Shown here: positions 35,624 to 43,966 of the stretch, in pieces
How positions within the stretch are numbered: position 1 is the stretch's first letter
How the letters are laid out: each line of letters starts with the position of its first letter
Source of the DNA: Verrucomicrobiota bacterium
GTDB taxonomy: Bacteria; Verrucomicrobiota; Verrucomicrobiia; Opitutales; Opitutaceae
DNA length: 64,000 bases
Assembly: GCA_023399155.1 (NCBI GenBank)
Contig: JAEWQP010000006.1
Coordinates: forward strand, 248,001-312,000
Direction: 5' to 3'
Notes under the pieces: generated by a model
Seen by the model: the letters and a program-made list of their open reading frames with translations, nothing else
Databases searched by the model: none
Told to the model about the DNA's origin: nothing
Program-made: the position numbers and the translations under genes

Positions 35624-36648
35624 GCAAGCACGCCGACCGTTCCGAAAGCCAGTCGTGGCGCGGCATCAGCCAGAGCGTCAGCCCGCGCGTGATGAGCGCG
35701 CCGGGCCGTCGTCGCCTGGGTATGAACATCGTGCGCGTGACCTTCACCGTCGTCGCGCTCGCGGGGCTCGCCGCGGTGGGCCTCTACCTGGCACAGGGCC
35801 TTGATCGCCCTGCGGAGACGCTCGCGCCGGTCGTGAAGACCGAGCCGTTGCGCGACATCATCGTCCTGACCGACGGCGTGCTCACCGAGGCGTGGGCGCG
35901 CGAGCGGCTGAACCTGCCCGAGGGGATCGCGCTGATGGCGGTCGACCTCGATGCCGCGCGCGCCGCGCTGCTGCAGACCGGCCAGGTGAAGAGCGCGGTC
36001 GTCGCGCGCGATTTTCCGGATACGCTCGTCGTCACCGTCGAGGAGCGCGTGCCCGTCATCCGCATCATGGCTGCGATCGAGCCGGGCAAGCTCGAGCCGC
36101 TCGTCGTCTCGCGCGACGGCTTGGTTTACCGGCCGATCAACAACAACCCGATCATGCTCAATTCGCTTCCGTGGCTCGACGGCGTGCGCCTGACGCGCCA
36201 GGGCGAAGGCTTCGCGCCGCTCGCAGGCATCGGTCAGGTTTCCGACCTGATCCTCACGGCGCAACAGGAGGCACCGCACCTCGCCTCGGAGTGGCGCGTG
36301 GTCTCGATGGAGGAGGCGCCGCGGCTCGTCGTGCGCACGCGCGAGATCAAGCAGATCGTCTTCGACACGGTGAATATGCGCCGCCAACTCGCCTGGCTTG
36401 ACCACATCCTCGACCAGGAGTCGCGGAAACCCGAGCCCCGGCCGATCCAGCGCATCGACCTTTCCTTCGCCGCCCGCAGCCAGCCTCCGGCCGTGCCGCA
36501 GGTGGTCGTGAAGTACGTCGTCACCGACCTCAGCGAACCGCGCAAGCGCGGCGGCAAGCCCGCCGTGCAGGCGGGCAACGCGCGCCTTGTTCGCGCGCAA
36601 TCCCCACGCTCTCCGGCCCCCGCCCGAGCGGTGCGCGTCGGGATGTAG
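35620..36648 (+). CDS. ftsQ: Cell division protein FtsQ/DivIB
   Basis: 342 residues. An N-terminal cytoplasmic region of about 40 residues is followed by one transmembrane helix (IVRVTFTVVALAGLAAVGLYLA). A POTRA-type domain comes next (roughly residues 75-150, LTEAWARERLNLPEGIALMAVD then VKSAVVARDFPDTLVVTVEERVPV). The beta domain follows, with a Pro/Ala/Arg-rich tail beyond residue 310. It links the divisome to FtsL and FtsB in the periplasm. Position between ddl and ftsA is standard, and its start overlaps ddl. Confidence 0.9.
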   Translation: MSKHADRSESQSWRGISQSVSPRVMSAPGRRRLGMNIVRVTFTVVALAGLAAVGLYLAQGLDRPAETLAPVVKTEPLRDIIVLTDGVLTEAWARERLNLPEGIALMAVDLDAARAALLQTGQVKSAVVARDFPDTLVVTVEERVPVIRIMAAIEPGKLEPLVVSRDGLVYRPINNNPIMLNSLPWLDGVRLTRQGEGFAPLAGIGQVSDLILTAQQEAPHLASEWRVVSMEEAPRLVVRTREIKQIVFDTVNMRRQLAWLDHILDQESRKPEPRPIQRIDLSFAARSQPPAVPQVVVKYVVTDLSEPRKRGGKPAVQAGNARLVRAQSPRSPAPARAVRVGM

Positions 36649-36798
36649 GCACATCGGGACCCGAGGAGCACGAGAACAAGAAAGAGAACCATGAGCAGAA
36701 CAGAATCGATGAACACCGGCCTCTGAGCTCCAGCCTCTCTTACCTTCATCCCACCACCTTTCCGCCTTCCCTGTTTTTCCACCTCCTTCCCCACACCC
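36649..36798. other. ftsQ-ftsA intergenic, purine block then pyrimidine block
   Basis: Bases from about 36660 to 36718 are purine-rich (GAGGAGCACGAGAACAAGAA and similar). From about 36728 to 36798 the + strand is pyrimidine-rich (CCACCTTTCCGCCTTCCC, TTTTTCCACCTCC). The sharp strand asymmetry resembles other simple-repeat leaders in this cluster. No Shine-Dalgarno sequence is seen before ftsA. Confidence 0.4.
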
Positions 36799-38013
36799 AT
36801 GGTTTCAAAAGGCAGCTACATCGGCGCGATCGAAATAGGCACATCCAAGGTCGCCGTCCTCATCGGCGAGGTCCTGGGTGACCGCCGCCTCAACATCGTC
36901 GGCCTGGGCACGAGTTCCTCGCGCGGCGTGATCAAGGGTGACGTCGCGGACTTCAAGGCCGCGAGCGACTGCACGCACGCGGCGATCCTCGCGGCCGAGC
37001 AACGCGCGGGCGTGAAGGTCGACGCGGTCTACCTCGCGCAGAGCGGCAGCCACCTCGCCGGGTTCGTCCATGAGGCCGGGATCGGGGTCTCCTCCGCGGA
37101 CAATCTCGTCAGCCGCGACGACATGGAGCAGGTGATGGCGCTGGCCAAAGGCAAGGCGTTGCCGAAGGAGCGCACGATCATTCATCACATCCGGCGGCCG
37201 TTCCGCCTCGACGGTCGCATCGTGGGCGACCCCGAGCATCTCGAAGGCCAGCGCCTCGAGGTCGGCTACTGGACGGTGCACGGCAATGCCGCGCGCATCG
37301 CCGACCATATCCACATCGTCAACGGCTTCACGCTGCGCGTGGAGGACTTGATCCTGTCGAGCCTCGCGTCCGCGGCCATTGTCGCGACGGACGAGGAGAA
37401 GAAGAACGGCGTGCTCGTGGTCGATATCGGCCGCGGTACGACCGACTGGGCCCTCTACCACGATGGTTACTGCTACCTGACGGGCGCGGTCCCGGTCGGC
37501 GGCGACCACATCACCAACGATCTCAGCCTCGGCCTGCGACTCACTTCCGTGCAGGCGGATGGCGTGAAACTCCGCTACGGCCGGGCCAACGCCGCCGGCA
37601 CCTCGCGGAACGAGAAGGTCTGGCTGAACGGCAACTTCGCCATCGGGGACAAGATGCTGCCGCGCCTCGCGATCGACCAGGTCATAGGCGCCCGTGTCGA
37701 CGAGATCCTGCAGGTGGTCAAGAAACAGGCCGGCGAACTCATCCGCCCCGAGGTGCTGCGGTCCGGCATCATCCTCACCGGCGGCACCTCGCGTCTGCCC
37801 GGCATCGACGAGGCTGCCGCGCGCATCTTCGGTATCTCGTCGCGCGTGGGTGAAATGCCCGCGTGGGTACGCGACGACCTGCGCGACCCGGCCTACGCCA
37901 CCGTGCTCGGCCTGCTTTACTACGGCCTGCACTGCCGCCAGTCGCGCGCCGCGCAACCGTCGCGCGCGAGCACCTGGATCCGCAAACTCGGCAAATATCT
38001 CGTGCCGGCGTGA
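36799..38013 (+). CDS. ftsA: Cell division actin homologue FtsA
   Basis: 404 residues. The actin-like ATPase fold shows phosphate-1 as IGAIEIGTSKVAVLIGEV (residues 8-25), the 1C subdomain (about 85-165), phosphate-2 as GVLVVDIGRGTTDWALY and the adenosine motif as GIILTGGTSRLPGIDE. The C-terminus TWIRKLGKYLVPA is an amphipathic helix that tethers FtsA and thus FtsZ to the membrane. It lies directly before ftsZ, separated by a repeat-filled gap of about 195 bases. Confidence 0.93.
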   Translation: MVSKGSYIGAIEIGTSKVAVLIGEVLGDRRLNIVGLGTSSSRGVIKGDVADFKAASDCTHAAILAAEQRAGVKVDAVYLAQSGSHLAGFVHEAGIGVSSADNLVSRDDMEQVMALAKGKALPKERTIIHHIRRPFRLDGRIVGDPEHLEGQRLEVGYWTVHGNAARIADHIHIVNGFTLRVEDLILSSLASAAIVATDEEKKNGVLVVDIGRGTTDWALYHDGYCYLTGAVPVGGDHITNDLSLGLRLTSVQADGVKLRYGRANAAGTSRNEKVWLNGNFAIGDKMLPRLAIDQVIGARVDEILQVVKKQAGELIRPEVLRSGIILTGGTSRLPGIDEAAARIFGISSRVGEMPAWVRDDLRDPAYATVLGLLYYGLHCRQSRAAQPSRASTWIRKLGKYLVPA

Positions 38014-38040
38014 GTTCGCGCCTGCGGTGCGAGCAGCGCT

Positions 38041-38196
38041 AAGCGATAAGCTTTAGGCTTAAAGCCCCGAAAGTACAGCGACCGCCACTCTCATTCAAAG
38101 AAGTCTCCGATCCCGCGGCTCACCGCCTACCGCTGCATATCGCTTACCGCTTACCGCTTATCGCTTACAGCTTATTGCTTACCGCTTACCGCTTCC
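38041..38196. repeat. Heptad tandem repeat with inverted partner between ftsA and ftsZ
   Basis: Eight 7-base units run from 38141 to 38196: CGCTTAC, CGCTTAC, CGCTTAT, CGCTTAC, AGCTTAT, TGCTTAC, CGCTTAC, CGCTTCC. Upstream, at 38041-38064, AAGCGATAAGCTTTAGGCTT carries the complementary words. The spacer is not coding, and the array ends 12 bases before ftsZ. Confidence 0.8.
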
Positions 38197-38208
38197 TATT
38201 CCTTCCCC

Positions 38209-39549
38209 ATGCCCGACCACGCCCCTGAACTTCCCTCGTTCTCCGAAGCGTCCGCGCACGCCGGCACCCCGCCCGACGAGCGGCCCGTGAACATCAAGCT
38301 CATCGGGGTCGGCGGCGCCGGCTGCAATGCCATCGACAGGCTGCAGCTCGCCAATCTCGAGCGCGTGACATTCGCCGCGGTCAACACGGACAGCCAGGCG
38401 CTTGCCGGCTCGGTCGTGCAGGAGAAGCTGCTCATCGGCCGCGGCGTCACGCGCGGCCTCGGTGCCGGCGGCGATCCCGAGCTCGGGCGACTCGCGGCCG
38501 AGGCGGAACGCGAGTCGGTCACGGCGATGGTGCGCAACAGCGACCTCGTGATCCTCGTCGCCGGCATGGGCGGCGGCACCGGTAGCGGCGCCGCACCCGT
38601 GGTGGCGGAGACCGCGTCGAAGGCCGGTGCGGTCGTGATCGCGTTTGTCACCATGCCTTTCACCTTCGAGGGCGGCCGTCGCGGCAAGCAGGCGGAGGAC
38701 GGCCTGATCGCGTTGCGCGCCGTAGCCGATGCGGTGATACCGCTTCCCAACGACATGCTGCTGCAGCAGAGCGAGGACAACGCGAGCGTGCTCGCAGCCT
38801 TCGCCCGCGGCGACGAGTGGATCGATCGCGCCGTGCGGTCGATCACCGGGATGCTCTTCCGCACCGGGCTGATGAACCTCGATTTCGCCAGTCTGCGCGA
38901 GATCTTCGCGTTCCGCGGCGGCAAGACGCTCTACGGCCTCGGCTTTGGCGACGGCGCGGACGCGGTGAACGCGGCGATCGAGGATTTCCGCAACTGCCCG
39001 CTCCTGCACACGCCGGAGTTTTCCCGCAAGGCGGACCGTCTGCTGGTGAACATCATCGGTGGGCCGGATCTCGAGCTCAATGATGTGCAGCACATCATGT
39101 CCGTCGTGACCGAGGAGTTCGGTCGCAATCCCCACGTCGCCATGGGCGCCGTGATCGACGAGACCTGGAGCCAGCGCGTGGAGATCTGCGTGATCGGCAC
39201 GACCGACGTGAATGGCCGGGCCGGCCGCCGGGCGCTGCCCGAACGCGCGATCGCCCGCAATCGCGCCGCCAATCGTGCGCAGGCAGCGGAGGGCGCGGGT
39301 TCGGCCCGGCCCCAGAGTGCAGCGGAACGCGAGGTGGCCGAAGCCATGGCAGGCGACGATGCATCCACGGCCGCCGGCACGCGCGCCGACACGGCAGGCG
39401 TGCACCGTGCGCCCGTGCAGCAGGAAGAGTTTGCCTTCGGCGACGCCGAATCGCGCGGCCATTTCGACAACACCGACCGCACCGTCTTCGAGGGCGAGGA
39501 CCTCGACATCCCGACCTTCCGCCGCCGCGGCATCCGGATCGTGATCTGA
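38209..39549 (+). CDS. ftsZ: Cell division tubulin homologue FtsZ (divergent T7 loop)
   Basis: 446 residues. The GTP-binding signature GMGGGTGSGAAPV (residues 119-131) and the glycine loop IGVGGAGCNAIDRL are present. GLGAGGDPELG and MPFTFEGGRRGKQAEDGL are the usual next blocks. The synergy (T7) loop reads NLDFAS (residues 223-228). The first catalytic Asp is kept, but the second, Asp212 in E. coli (NVDFAD), is Ser228. The linker (about 345-425) is Ala/Arg/Glu-rich. The C-terminal peptide DLDIPTFRRRGIRI is well kept, so FtsA/ZipA-type binding is expected. It is the last gene of the dcw cluster. Confidence 0.95.
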   Translation: MPDHAPELPSFSEASAHAGTPPDERPVNIKLIGVGGAGCNAIDRLQLANLERVTFAAVNTDSQALAGSVVQEKLLIGRGVTRGLGAGGDPELGRLAAEAERESVTAMVRNSDLVILVAGMGGGTGSGAAPVVAETASKAGAVVIAFVTMPFTFEGGRRGKQAEDGLIALRAVADAVIPLPNDMLLQQSEDNASVLAAFARGDEWIDRAVRSITGMLFRTGLMNLDFASLREIFAFRGGKTLYGLGFGDGADAVNAAIEDFRNCPLLHTPEFSRKADRLLVNIIGGPDLELNDVQHIMSVVTEEFGRNPHVAMGAVIDETWSQRVEICVIGTTDVNGRAGRRALPERAIARNRAANRAQAAEGAGSARPQSAAEREVAEAMAGDDASTAAGTRADTAGVHRAPVQQEEFAFGDAESRGHFDNTDRTVFEGEDLDIPTFRRRGIRIVI

Positions 39550-39586
39550 GGCACGCGGCGCGCAGGGATGAATCGGAACGGAGCGG

Positions 39587-41107
39587 TCACCCGGAATCGG
39601 GCAGCCGCTCGAGGGGCTTTTCGGCCGGGCCGGACATCACTTCCCCGGTGGGCTTGAACCGCGAGCCGTGGCAGGGACAGTCCCAGGTGTGCTCGGCGTT
39701 GTTCCAAGCGACAATACAACCAAGGTGCGTGCAGACGGGCGAGCAGAGTGTCACCGTGCCGTCACTCGCGCGATAGGCGGCGACCTTGTGGCCGTCGAGC
39801 TTGAGGATCCTGCCTTCGTCGCGTCCCAACGCCTCCAGCGATGTGCCCTCGGAGCCGCCGAGCCGGTCGCGCAGCATGTAGTACGGATAGTCCTTGTTTT
39901 CGGTGAGGAAACTCCAGGTGCCACCGCGAGCCTTCTTGCGGCCCGGATCGAAGAGCTTCTGCCACGGGTTGGTCCGCCCAAGGACGGCGTCGGCAAACAT
40001 CATGGCGCCGAGCGTGCCGAAGGTCATGCCGTTGCCGGCAAATCCCGTCGCTATGAACTGACCGGCGGCAACCTCCCCGATGTACGGGAGCCCATCGTGC
40101 GTCTCGATCACCTGGCCCGACCACCGGTGGTCGACGCGGGCGCCGGGCACGTGCGCCAGAAACTTCTCCTCCAGTCGGAGAAACGCTTCCGCCGTGTCGG
40201 CTTCCTGCCCGGTCTTGTGGTCTTCGCCGCCGAAAATGGCGTAGTCGTGTTCACCGTGGCGTTCCACGCGCAGGTAGTAATAGGGATCGCTGAGATCCCA
40301 GTAGGCGCCTTCGGGAATCAGCCCCGCGGGGATTTGCGCGCCCAGCGCGTAACTCGAGTAGAGCGCGAGCTTGCTCTGGAAGAGCGTGGCCCCGATCGCG
40401 CCAGCCCTGCCCATGAGCGGCGTGTGTGTCGCCAGAAAAACATGACGACAACGCACGGTGTATCCGCCCGCGTGGACGGTCAGCGGATCGCCGGTGATTT
40501 CCTCGACCGCGGTTTGTTCGAACACCTCGCTCCCCTCGCCGGAGATCCGGCGCACGAGTGCCGCGAGGTAGCGCCGCGGGTGAAAGAGTGCCTGGTAGGG
40601 AAAGGTGAGTCCCGGGAGATTGAAAAACGGCACGGCGTCCACGGCCAGGGCGGAGATGCCAAGTTCGCCGGCCGCGTCGGACTCGCGTTTCAGCTCGTTC
40701 TTCGACTTGCGGTCCACGCCGCCGAGCGGCGCCAGAAGGTGACCGGGGACCCAGCGGAATCCGCAGTCGATGTCGTGCTCGCGAACCAGCGCGGAGATCT
40801 GGTCGATGGCGGCTGCGCCGGCGTCCCAGGTCGCCCTGGCGCCTTCCTTGCCAAACTGCCGGGCGAGCCGGTGCAGGCGCTCGTCAGTGACGCAGGTGAG
40901 GTGCGCCGTGGTGTGGCCGGTGTCCGCATGCGCACACTCGCCGCGTTCCAGGAGCGCGACGGTAAGCCCGGCCCGTTTCAACAACCACGCCGCCGTGATG
41001 CCGGTGATGCCGGCGCCGACGATCGCGACGTCCACGGCCATGTTACGGTCGATCGCGGCAAAGCGAGGCAGGGGAGCGGAGTCGAGCCAATAGGGCGTGG
41101 TGTCCAT
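39587..41107 (-). CDS. FAD-dependent (DAO-type) oxidoreductase with C-terminal Rieske domain
   Basis: 506 residues. The N-terminal dinucleotide-binding motif VAIVGAGITGITAAWLLKRAG spans residues 27-47. A DAO-type FAD domain runs to about 380 (HTTAHLTCVTDERLHRLARQ, IATGFAGNGMTFGTLGAMM). The last 80 residues are a Rieske 2Fe-2S domain with CTHLGC (about 459-464) and CPCHGS (about 477-482), giving the Cys-His/Cys-His ligand set. Proteins of this layout probably oxidise an amine or similar substrate and pass electrons through the cluster. The substrate is unknown. It converges on ftsZ with a 37-base gap and no clear terminator. Confidence 0.9.
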   Translation of the reverse strand: MDTTPYWLDSAPLPRFAAIDRNMAVDVAIVGAGITGITAAWLLKRAGLTVALLERGECAHADTGHTTAHLTCVTDERLHRLARQFGKEGARATWDAGAAAIDQISALVREHDIDCGFRWVPGHLLAPLGGVDRKSKNELKRESDAAGELGISALAVDAVPFFNLPGLTFPYQALFHPRRYLAALVRRISGEGSEVFEQTAVEEITGDPLTVHAGGYTVRCRHVFLATHTPLMGRAGAIGATLFQSKLALYSSYALGAQIPAGLIPEGAYWDLSDPYYYLRVERHGEHDYAIFGGEDHKTGQEADTAEAFLRLEEKFLAHVPGARVDHRWSGQVIETHDGLPYIGEVAAGQFIATGFAGNGMTFGTLGAMMFADAVLGRTNPWQKLFDPGRKKARGGTWSFLTENKDYPYYMLRDRLGGSEGTSLEALGRDEGRILKLDGHKVAAYRASDGTVTLCSPVCTHLGCIVAWNNAEHTWDCPCHGSRFKPTGEVMSGPAEKPLERLPDSG

Positions 41108-41299
41108 GGCCCTAGTGTACGCGTTTGTCGCGACGCGTCTGCGCGCCGGCGGCCTGATTTTCCCAGCCGGGCGGCGACCGATGCGAGGGGCGGGACGCGG
41201 GCCGCCCGGGAGACGTCGCGGCGCGCATCCGCCGCGCGTCGTGTTCCGGTGAGCCCCGGTGCCGGGACCGGGACGCGTGGGAACGTCGCTTGACGTCGA

Positions 41300-41872
41300 T
41301 CAGGCCAGCGTGATCACGAACCGGCAGAGCTTGCCATTGCGCCGTGGCGAGTCGGTCAGCTGCACGTTCACCTGCCGGCCGGAAACAAACTCAAACAACC
41401 GCTGGTTGTTCGCCATCGAGCAGTTGCAGTATGGATCATCGGGCGAGGGTGTGTCCCGCTTCGGATTCCAGCCACAGCGGCATTCGCCGGCAGGATAGAC
41501 GAGCGTGATCGTGTCGCCTTCACGCACGCAGTTCTCGGGCCCGACGATCTTGCCCATCAGTTCGACGAGCTTGTCGACGTCGCCTCCAGCCTCGGCGGCG
41601 AACTTCTGCCGGAAATCGAGCCGCGCACAGCACTGGCGGCCCCGCTGCTCAAGCAGCTTCGTCAGGGCGGCTGGATCGAGAGTCTTCTCCTCGCGTGTGA
41701 TGAACTGCGTCAGCCAGTCATGAACGGTTGCCGCCTTGTCCGGATCACCGACTGGGGTGGGCGGGGTGCCCTCGGCCACGAGGGGCGAGGTGGCGGCCAT
41801 GGCCGCGGCGCATGTGGCGGCGCAGCAGAGCGTGTTCTGAACGAAGGTCCGGCGGTCGAGGGCGTGGGGCAT
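41300..41872 (-). CDS. Exported Cys-rich protein with Tat-like signal, unknown function
   Basis: 190 residues from ATG 41872. The frame extends to 41923, but the Tat-like signal (DRRTFVQNTLCCAATCAAAMAA) starts here. The mature part has several Cys: QCCARLDF, ENCVREG, ECRCGWN, YCNCSM and KLCRFVI. The pattern YCNCSMxxxxxLFEFVSGRQVNVQL...CRF resembles the ending of uncharacterised DUF6144-like proteins, in which the Cys are likely metal or cluster ligands. I am not sure of the family. It is divergent from the metallo-hydrolase gene at 42222. Confidence 0.65.
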   Translation of the reverse strand: MPHALDRRTFVQNTLCCAATCAAAMAATSPLVAEGTPPTPVGDPDKAATVHDWLTQFITREEKTLDPAALTKLLEQRGRQCCARLDFRQKFAAEAGGDVDKLVELMGKIVGPENCVREGDTITLVYPAGECRCGWNPKRDTPSPDDPYCNCSMANNQRLFEFVSGRQVNVQLTDSPRRNGKLCRFVITLA

Positions 41873-42221
41873 GGTGGTGGAACGCGCGCGCCACCCGGGA
41901 ATGGAGGGCGCGCGGCGAGCCATAACACCGCAGTGGGGTCAATTCCCGCCTCACACGCGACGTCGCCCGGGGATAGAAGCGCGGCGGAAGCGTCCGGCAA
42001 GCGCGGCTGATCCAGCAACGTGCGCGTCCGCGCAGAAAGGCGCGCGCCGTCCGTGCATGCGAAGTGACCGGCCGCCGACGTGGAGAACCGCTCGTCGAAT
42101 ATCGGGCGCGCCTTGCGCCTGGGCACGCTTGAAGGATCCAGCCAGGCACGGCGCGGCCCGCGGGGGTGCATCGCGACCTGGGAAAACACGGCTCAATAAT
42201 CCACGAAGGGAAGGAAGCACC
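41873..42221. other. Divergent intergenic region, no gene seen
   Basis: About 350 bases lie between the Cys-rich gene (minus) and the metallo-hydrolase (plus). The long frame of the latter is open across it but carries no domain. AAGGGAAGGAAG precedes the hydrolase ATG as a likely Shine-Dalgarno sequence. Promoters are not obvious. Confidence 0.4.
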
Positions 42222-43031
42222 ATGCATGCATTCATCGCACGTTCGCTCGTCGTCGCCGCGCTCATCAGCGGTGGTCTCTGCCTCGCTCACGCCGGCGAAA
42301 AGTCGGCGGGGTCGTGCTCAGGCAAGCTGCTCAAAGGCGTCGTGCACTTCAGCGACAACGACATTCGTTTCGCCACGGCCGGAGGCCCGGTGATCTTTGT
42401 CGATCCCATGGCGGGCCCGGCGGATGCACTCGTCGCCAAGTCGGGGCACACGCGGCCGGACCTGATCCTGATCACCCACGCGCACGGGGATCATTTCAAT
42501 CCCGCCGTGCTCCAGGACTATGTCCGGGCCAACCCCGCAGTCGTCCTCGCCGGCCCGGCGGACGTGGTGGAGGCGGCCGCGGAGGCAGGTGTCGCCGGCA
42601 TGAAACCCGTGACTCCAGGAAACAACTACACGCTGGCGGGAGTTTCCTTCGAGACCGTGCCCGCGTTCTTCGAGGACGGCGACCATCATCCGCGGAAGGC
42701 GGGATGGGTGGGCTACGTCCTGCAGACGAACGGCGCTCGCTATTATGTCACCGGCGACACGCAGCCCCATCTTGGGATGGCTCAGGTGAAGGCGGACGCG
42801 ATATTCCCGCTCCTCGCGGGGTGCGGGGGCAACCTCGACCAGGCACTCACGATGGCAAAGCTCAGCGGCGCGCGCCTGGTCGTGCCGGTGCATACCTCCG
42901 GTCAGGTGAAGGTGATCAAGGACTACATGTCCAAGCTTCCGAAGGAGGTTGCCGCGGGCTATTTTGCCGACGGCGAGTTCGTGGCCGGCGGGACTGCGAC
43001 CGCGTCACCAGCCGTGGCGGGTATGAACTGA
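42222..43031 (+). CDS. Exported metallo-beta-lactamase-fold hydrolase (UlaG-like)
   Basis: 269 residues from ATG 42222, with a purine-rich Shine-Dalgarno region and a signal peptide (SLVVAALISGGLCLAHAG). The zinc motif THAHGDHFNPAVL (near residue 86) matches HxHxDH, and further metal ligands are likely in DGDHHPRKAG, VTGDTQP and VPVHTSG. The ending after residue 250 is short and flexible. The fold matches the Lactamase_B_2/UlaG branch that cleaves phosphoesters or lactones, but this copy is periplasmic and its substrate is unknown. It may belong with the divergent Cys-rich gene. Confidence 0.85.
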   Translation: MHAFIARSLVVAALISGGLCLAHAGEKSAGSCSGKLLKGVVHFSDNDIRFATAGGPVIFVDPMAGPADALVAKSGHTRPDLILITHAHGDHFNPAVLQDYVRANPAVVLAGPADVVEAAAEAGVAGMKPVTPGNNYTLAGVSFETVPAFFEDGDHHPRKAGWVGYVLQTNGARYYVTGDTQPHLGMAQVKADAIFPLLAGCGGNLDQALTMAKLSGARLVVPVHTSGQVKVIKDYMSKLPKEVAAGYFADGEFVAGGTATASPAVAGMN

Positions 43032-43234
43032 TCCTCCCGGTCGCGAAGGCGAGAAAGACCCGTGTGCCGCCGGCAGGAGGCTCCCCCCTGGCATGCTGGT
43101 GCACGGGTCTGCCGCTGGCGCCTGGTCCGTGCCGCGCGCAGCATGCGCCCGAAAAGGCGCGGCTGCGTCGCAGCATCCACACGACGGCACCGGCCGACCG
43201 GAGGACCGGCGCATCGTGCGTTCCGGGAGGTGGA

Positions 43235-43966
43235 TTACAGTCCGAAGCGCCGCCGGAACAGCTTGGCGTGCCGGCGGCTCATGGTCACCGGTTCCCGCAC
43301 GTGAGCGAGATGGACCTGGTAGGTGCTGTTGAACCACGGCTCGAAGCGCAGCACGTGTTCGCAGTTGATGATCGTGGAACGGCGGATACGGCAAAACTGC
43401 CGCGTTGGCAGGAGCGCTTCCCAGTGCTTCATGGGCTTGAGCACGAGACCGAGCGGACCCTGGATGCCGATCAGGCGCGTGTAGTCGCTCACCGCCTCGA
43501 TGCAGACGATGGACGCGAGTTTCACGAAGCGCGGTGCGTGGTCGATGCAGACGAACACCGAATCTTCGTACGCAAGCTGGCCGCCGGGCCCGGCGGGTTC
43601 GATGGGCGAAGGGGTCGCAAACGCGCGCGCGATGGTCTGTGTGAGGCGCTGGGGATTGACCGGCTTGACCAGGTAATCGAGGGCGTTGACCTCGAAGGCG
43701 CGCACGGCGAACTCGTCGTAGGCGGTGACGAACACGACCCGGGCGTCGATGCGCACGCGTTCGAAGAGGTCGAAACCCGTCTCGCCGCCCATCCGCACAT
43801 CGAGGAAGAGGAGATCGGGACGGAGCTTGGTGATTAACTCAGCCGCCTCGCCGACGCTTCCCGCCTCGCCGATCACCTCGACGTCGGGGTATTCGCCGAG
43901 GAGATAACGCAGTTCCCGCCGCGCCAGGCGCTCGTCGTCGACGATGAGGGCGCGATGCGAGCTCAT
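43235..43966 (-). CDS. LytTR-family response regulator
   Basis: 243 residues from ATG 43966. The longer frame reads through the kinase gene in another phase and is rejected. The receiver domain (1-120) has DD at 10-11, phospho-acceptor Asp56 (LLFLDVRM), Thr in VFVTAYDEFAV and Lys in YLVKPVN. The LytTR DNA-binding domain lies at about 135-243 (IVCIEAVSDYTRLIG, FCRIRRSTIINCEHV). Its start overlaps the kinase stop by ATGA, so they form a two-gene system. LytTR regulators bind pairs of direct repeats, and none was recognised nearby. Confidence 0.95.
   Translation of the reverse strand: MSSHRALIVDDERLARRELRYLLGEYPDVEVIGEAGSVGEAAELITKLRPDLLFLDVRMGGETGFDLFERVRIDARVVFVTAYDEFAVRAFEVNALDYLVKPVNPQRLTQTIARAFATPSPIEPAGPGGQLAYEDSVFVCIDHAPRFVKLASIVCIEAVSDYTRLIGIQGPLGLVLKPMKHWEALLPTRQFCRIRRSTIINCEHVLRFEPWFNSTYQVHLAHVREPVTMSRRHAKLFRRRFGL

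Noticed and set aside
38141..38196. CRISPR array
   Set aside because: Units are only seven bases with no spacers, and no cas gene is nearby.
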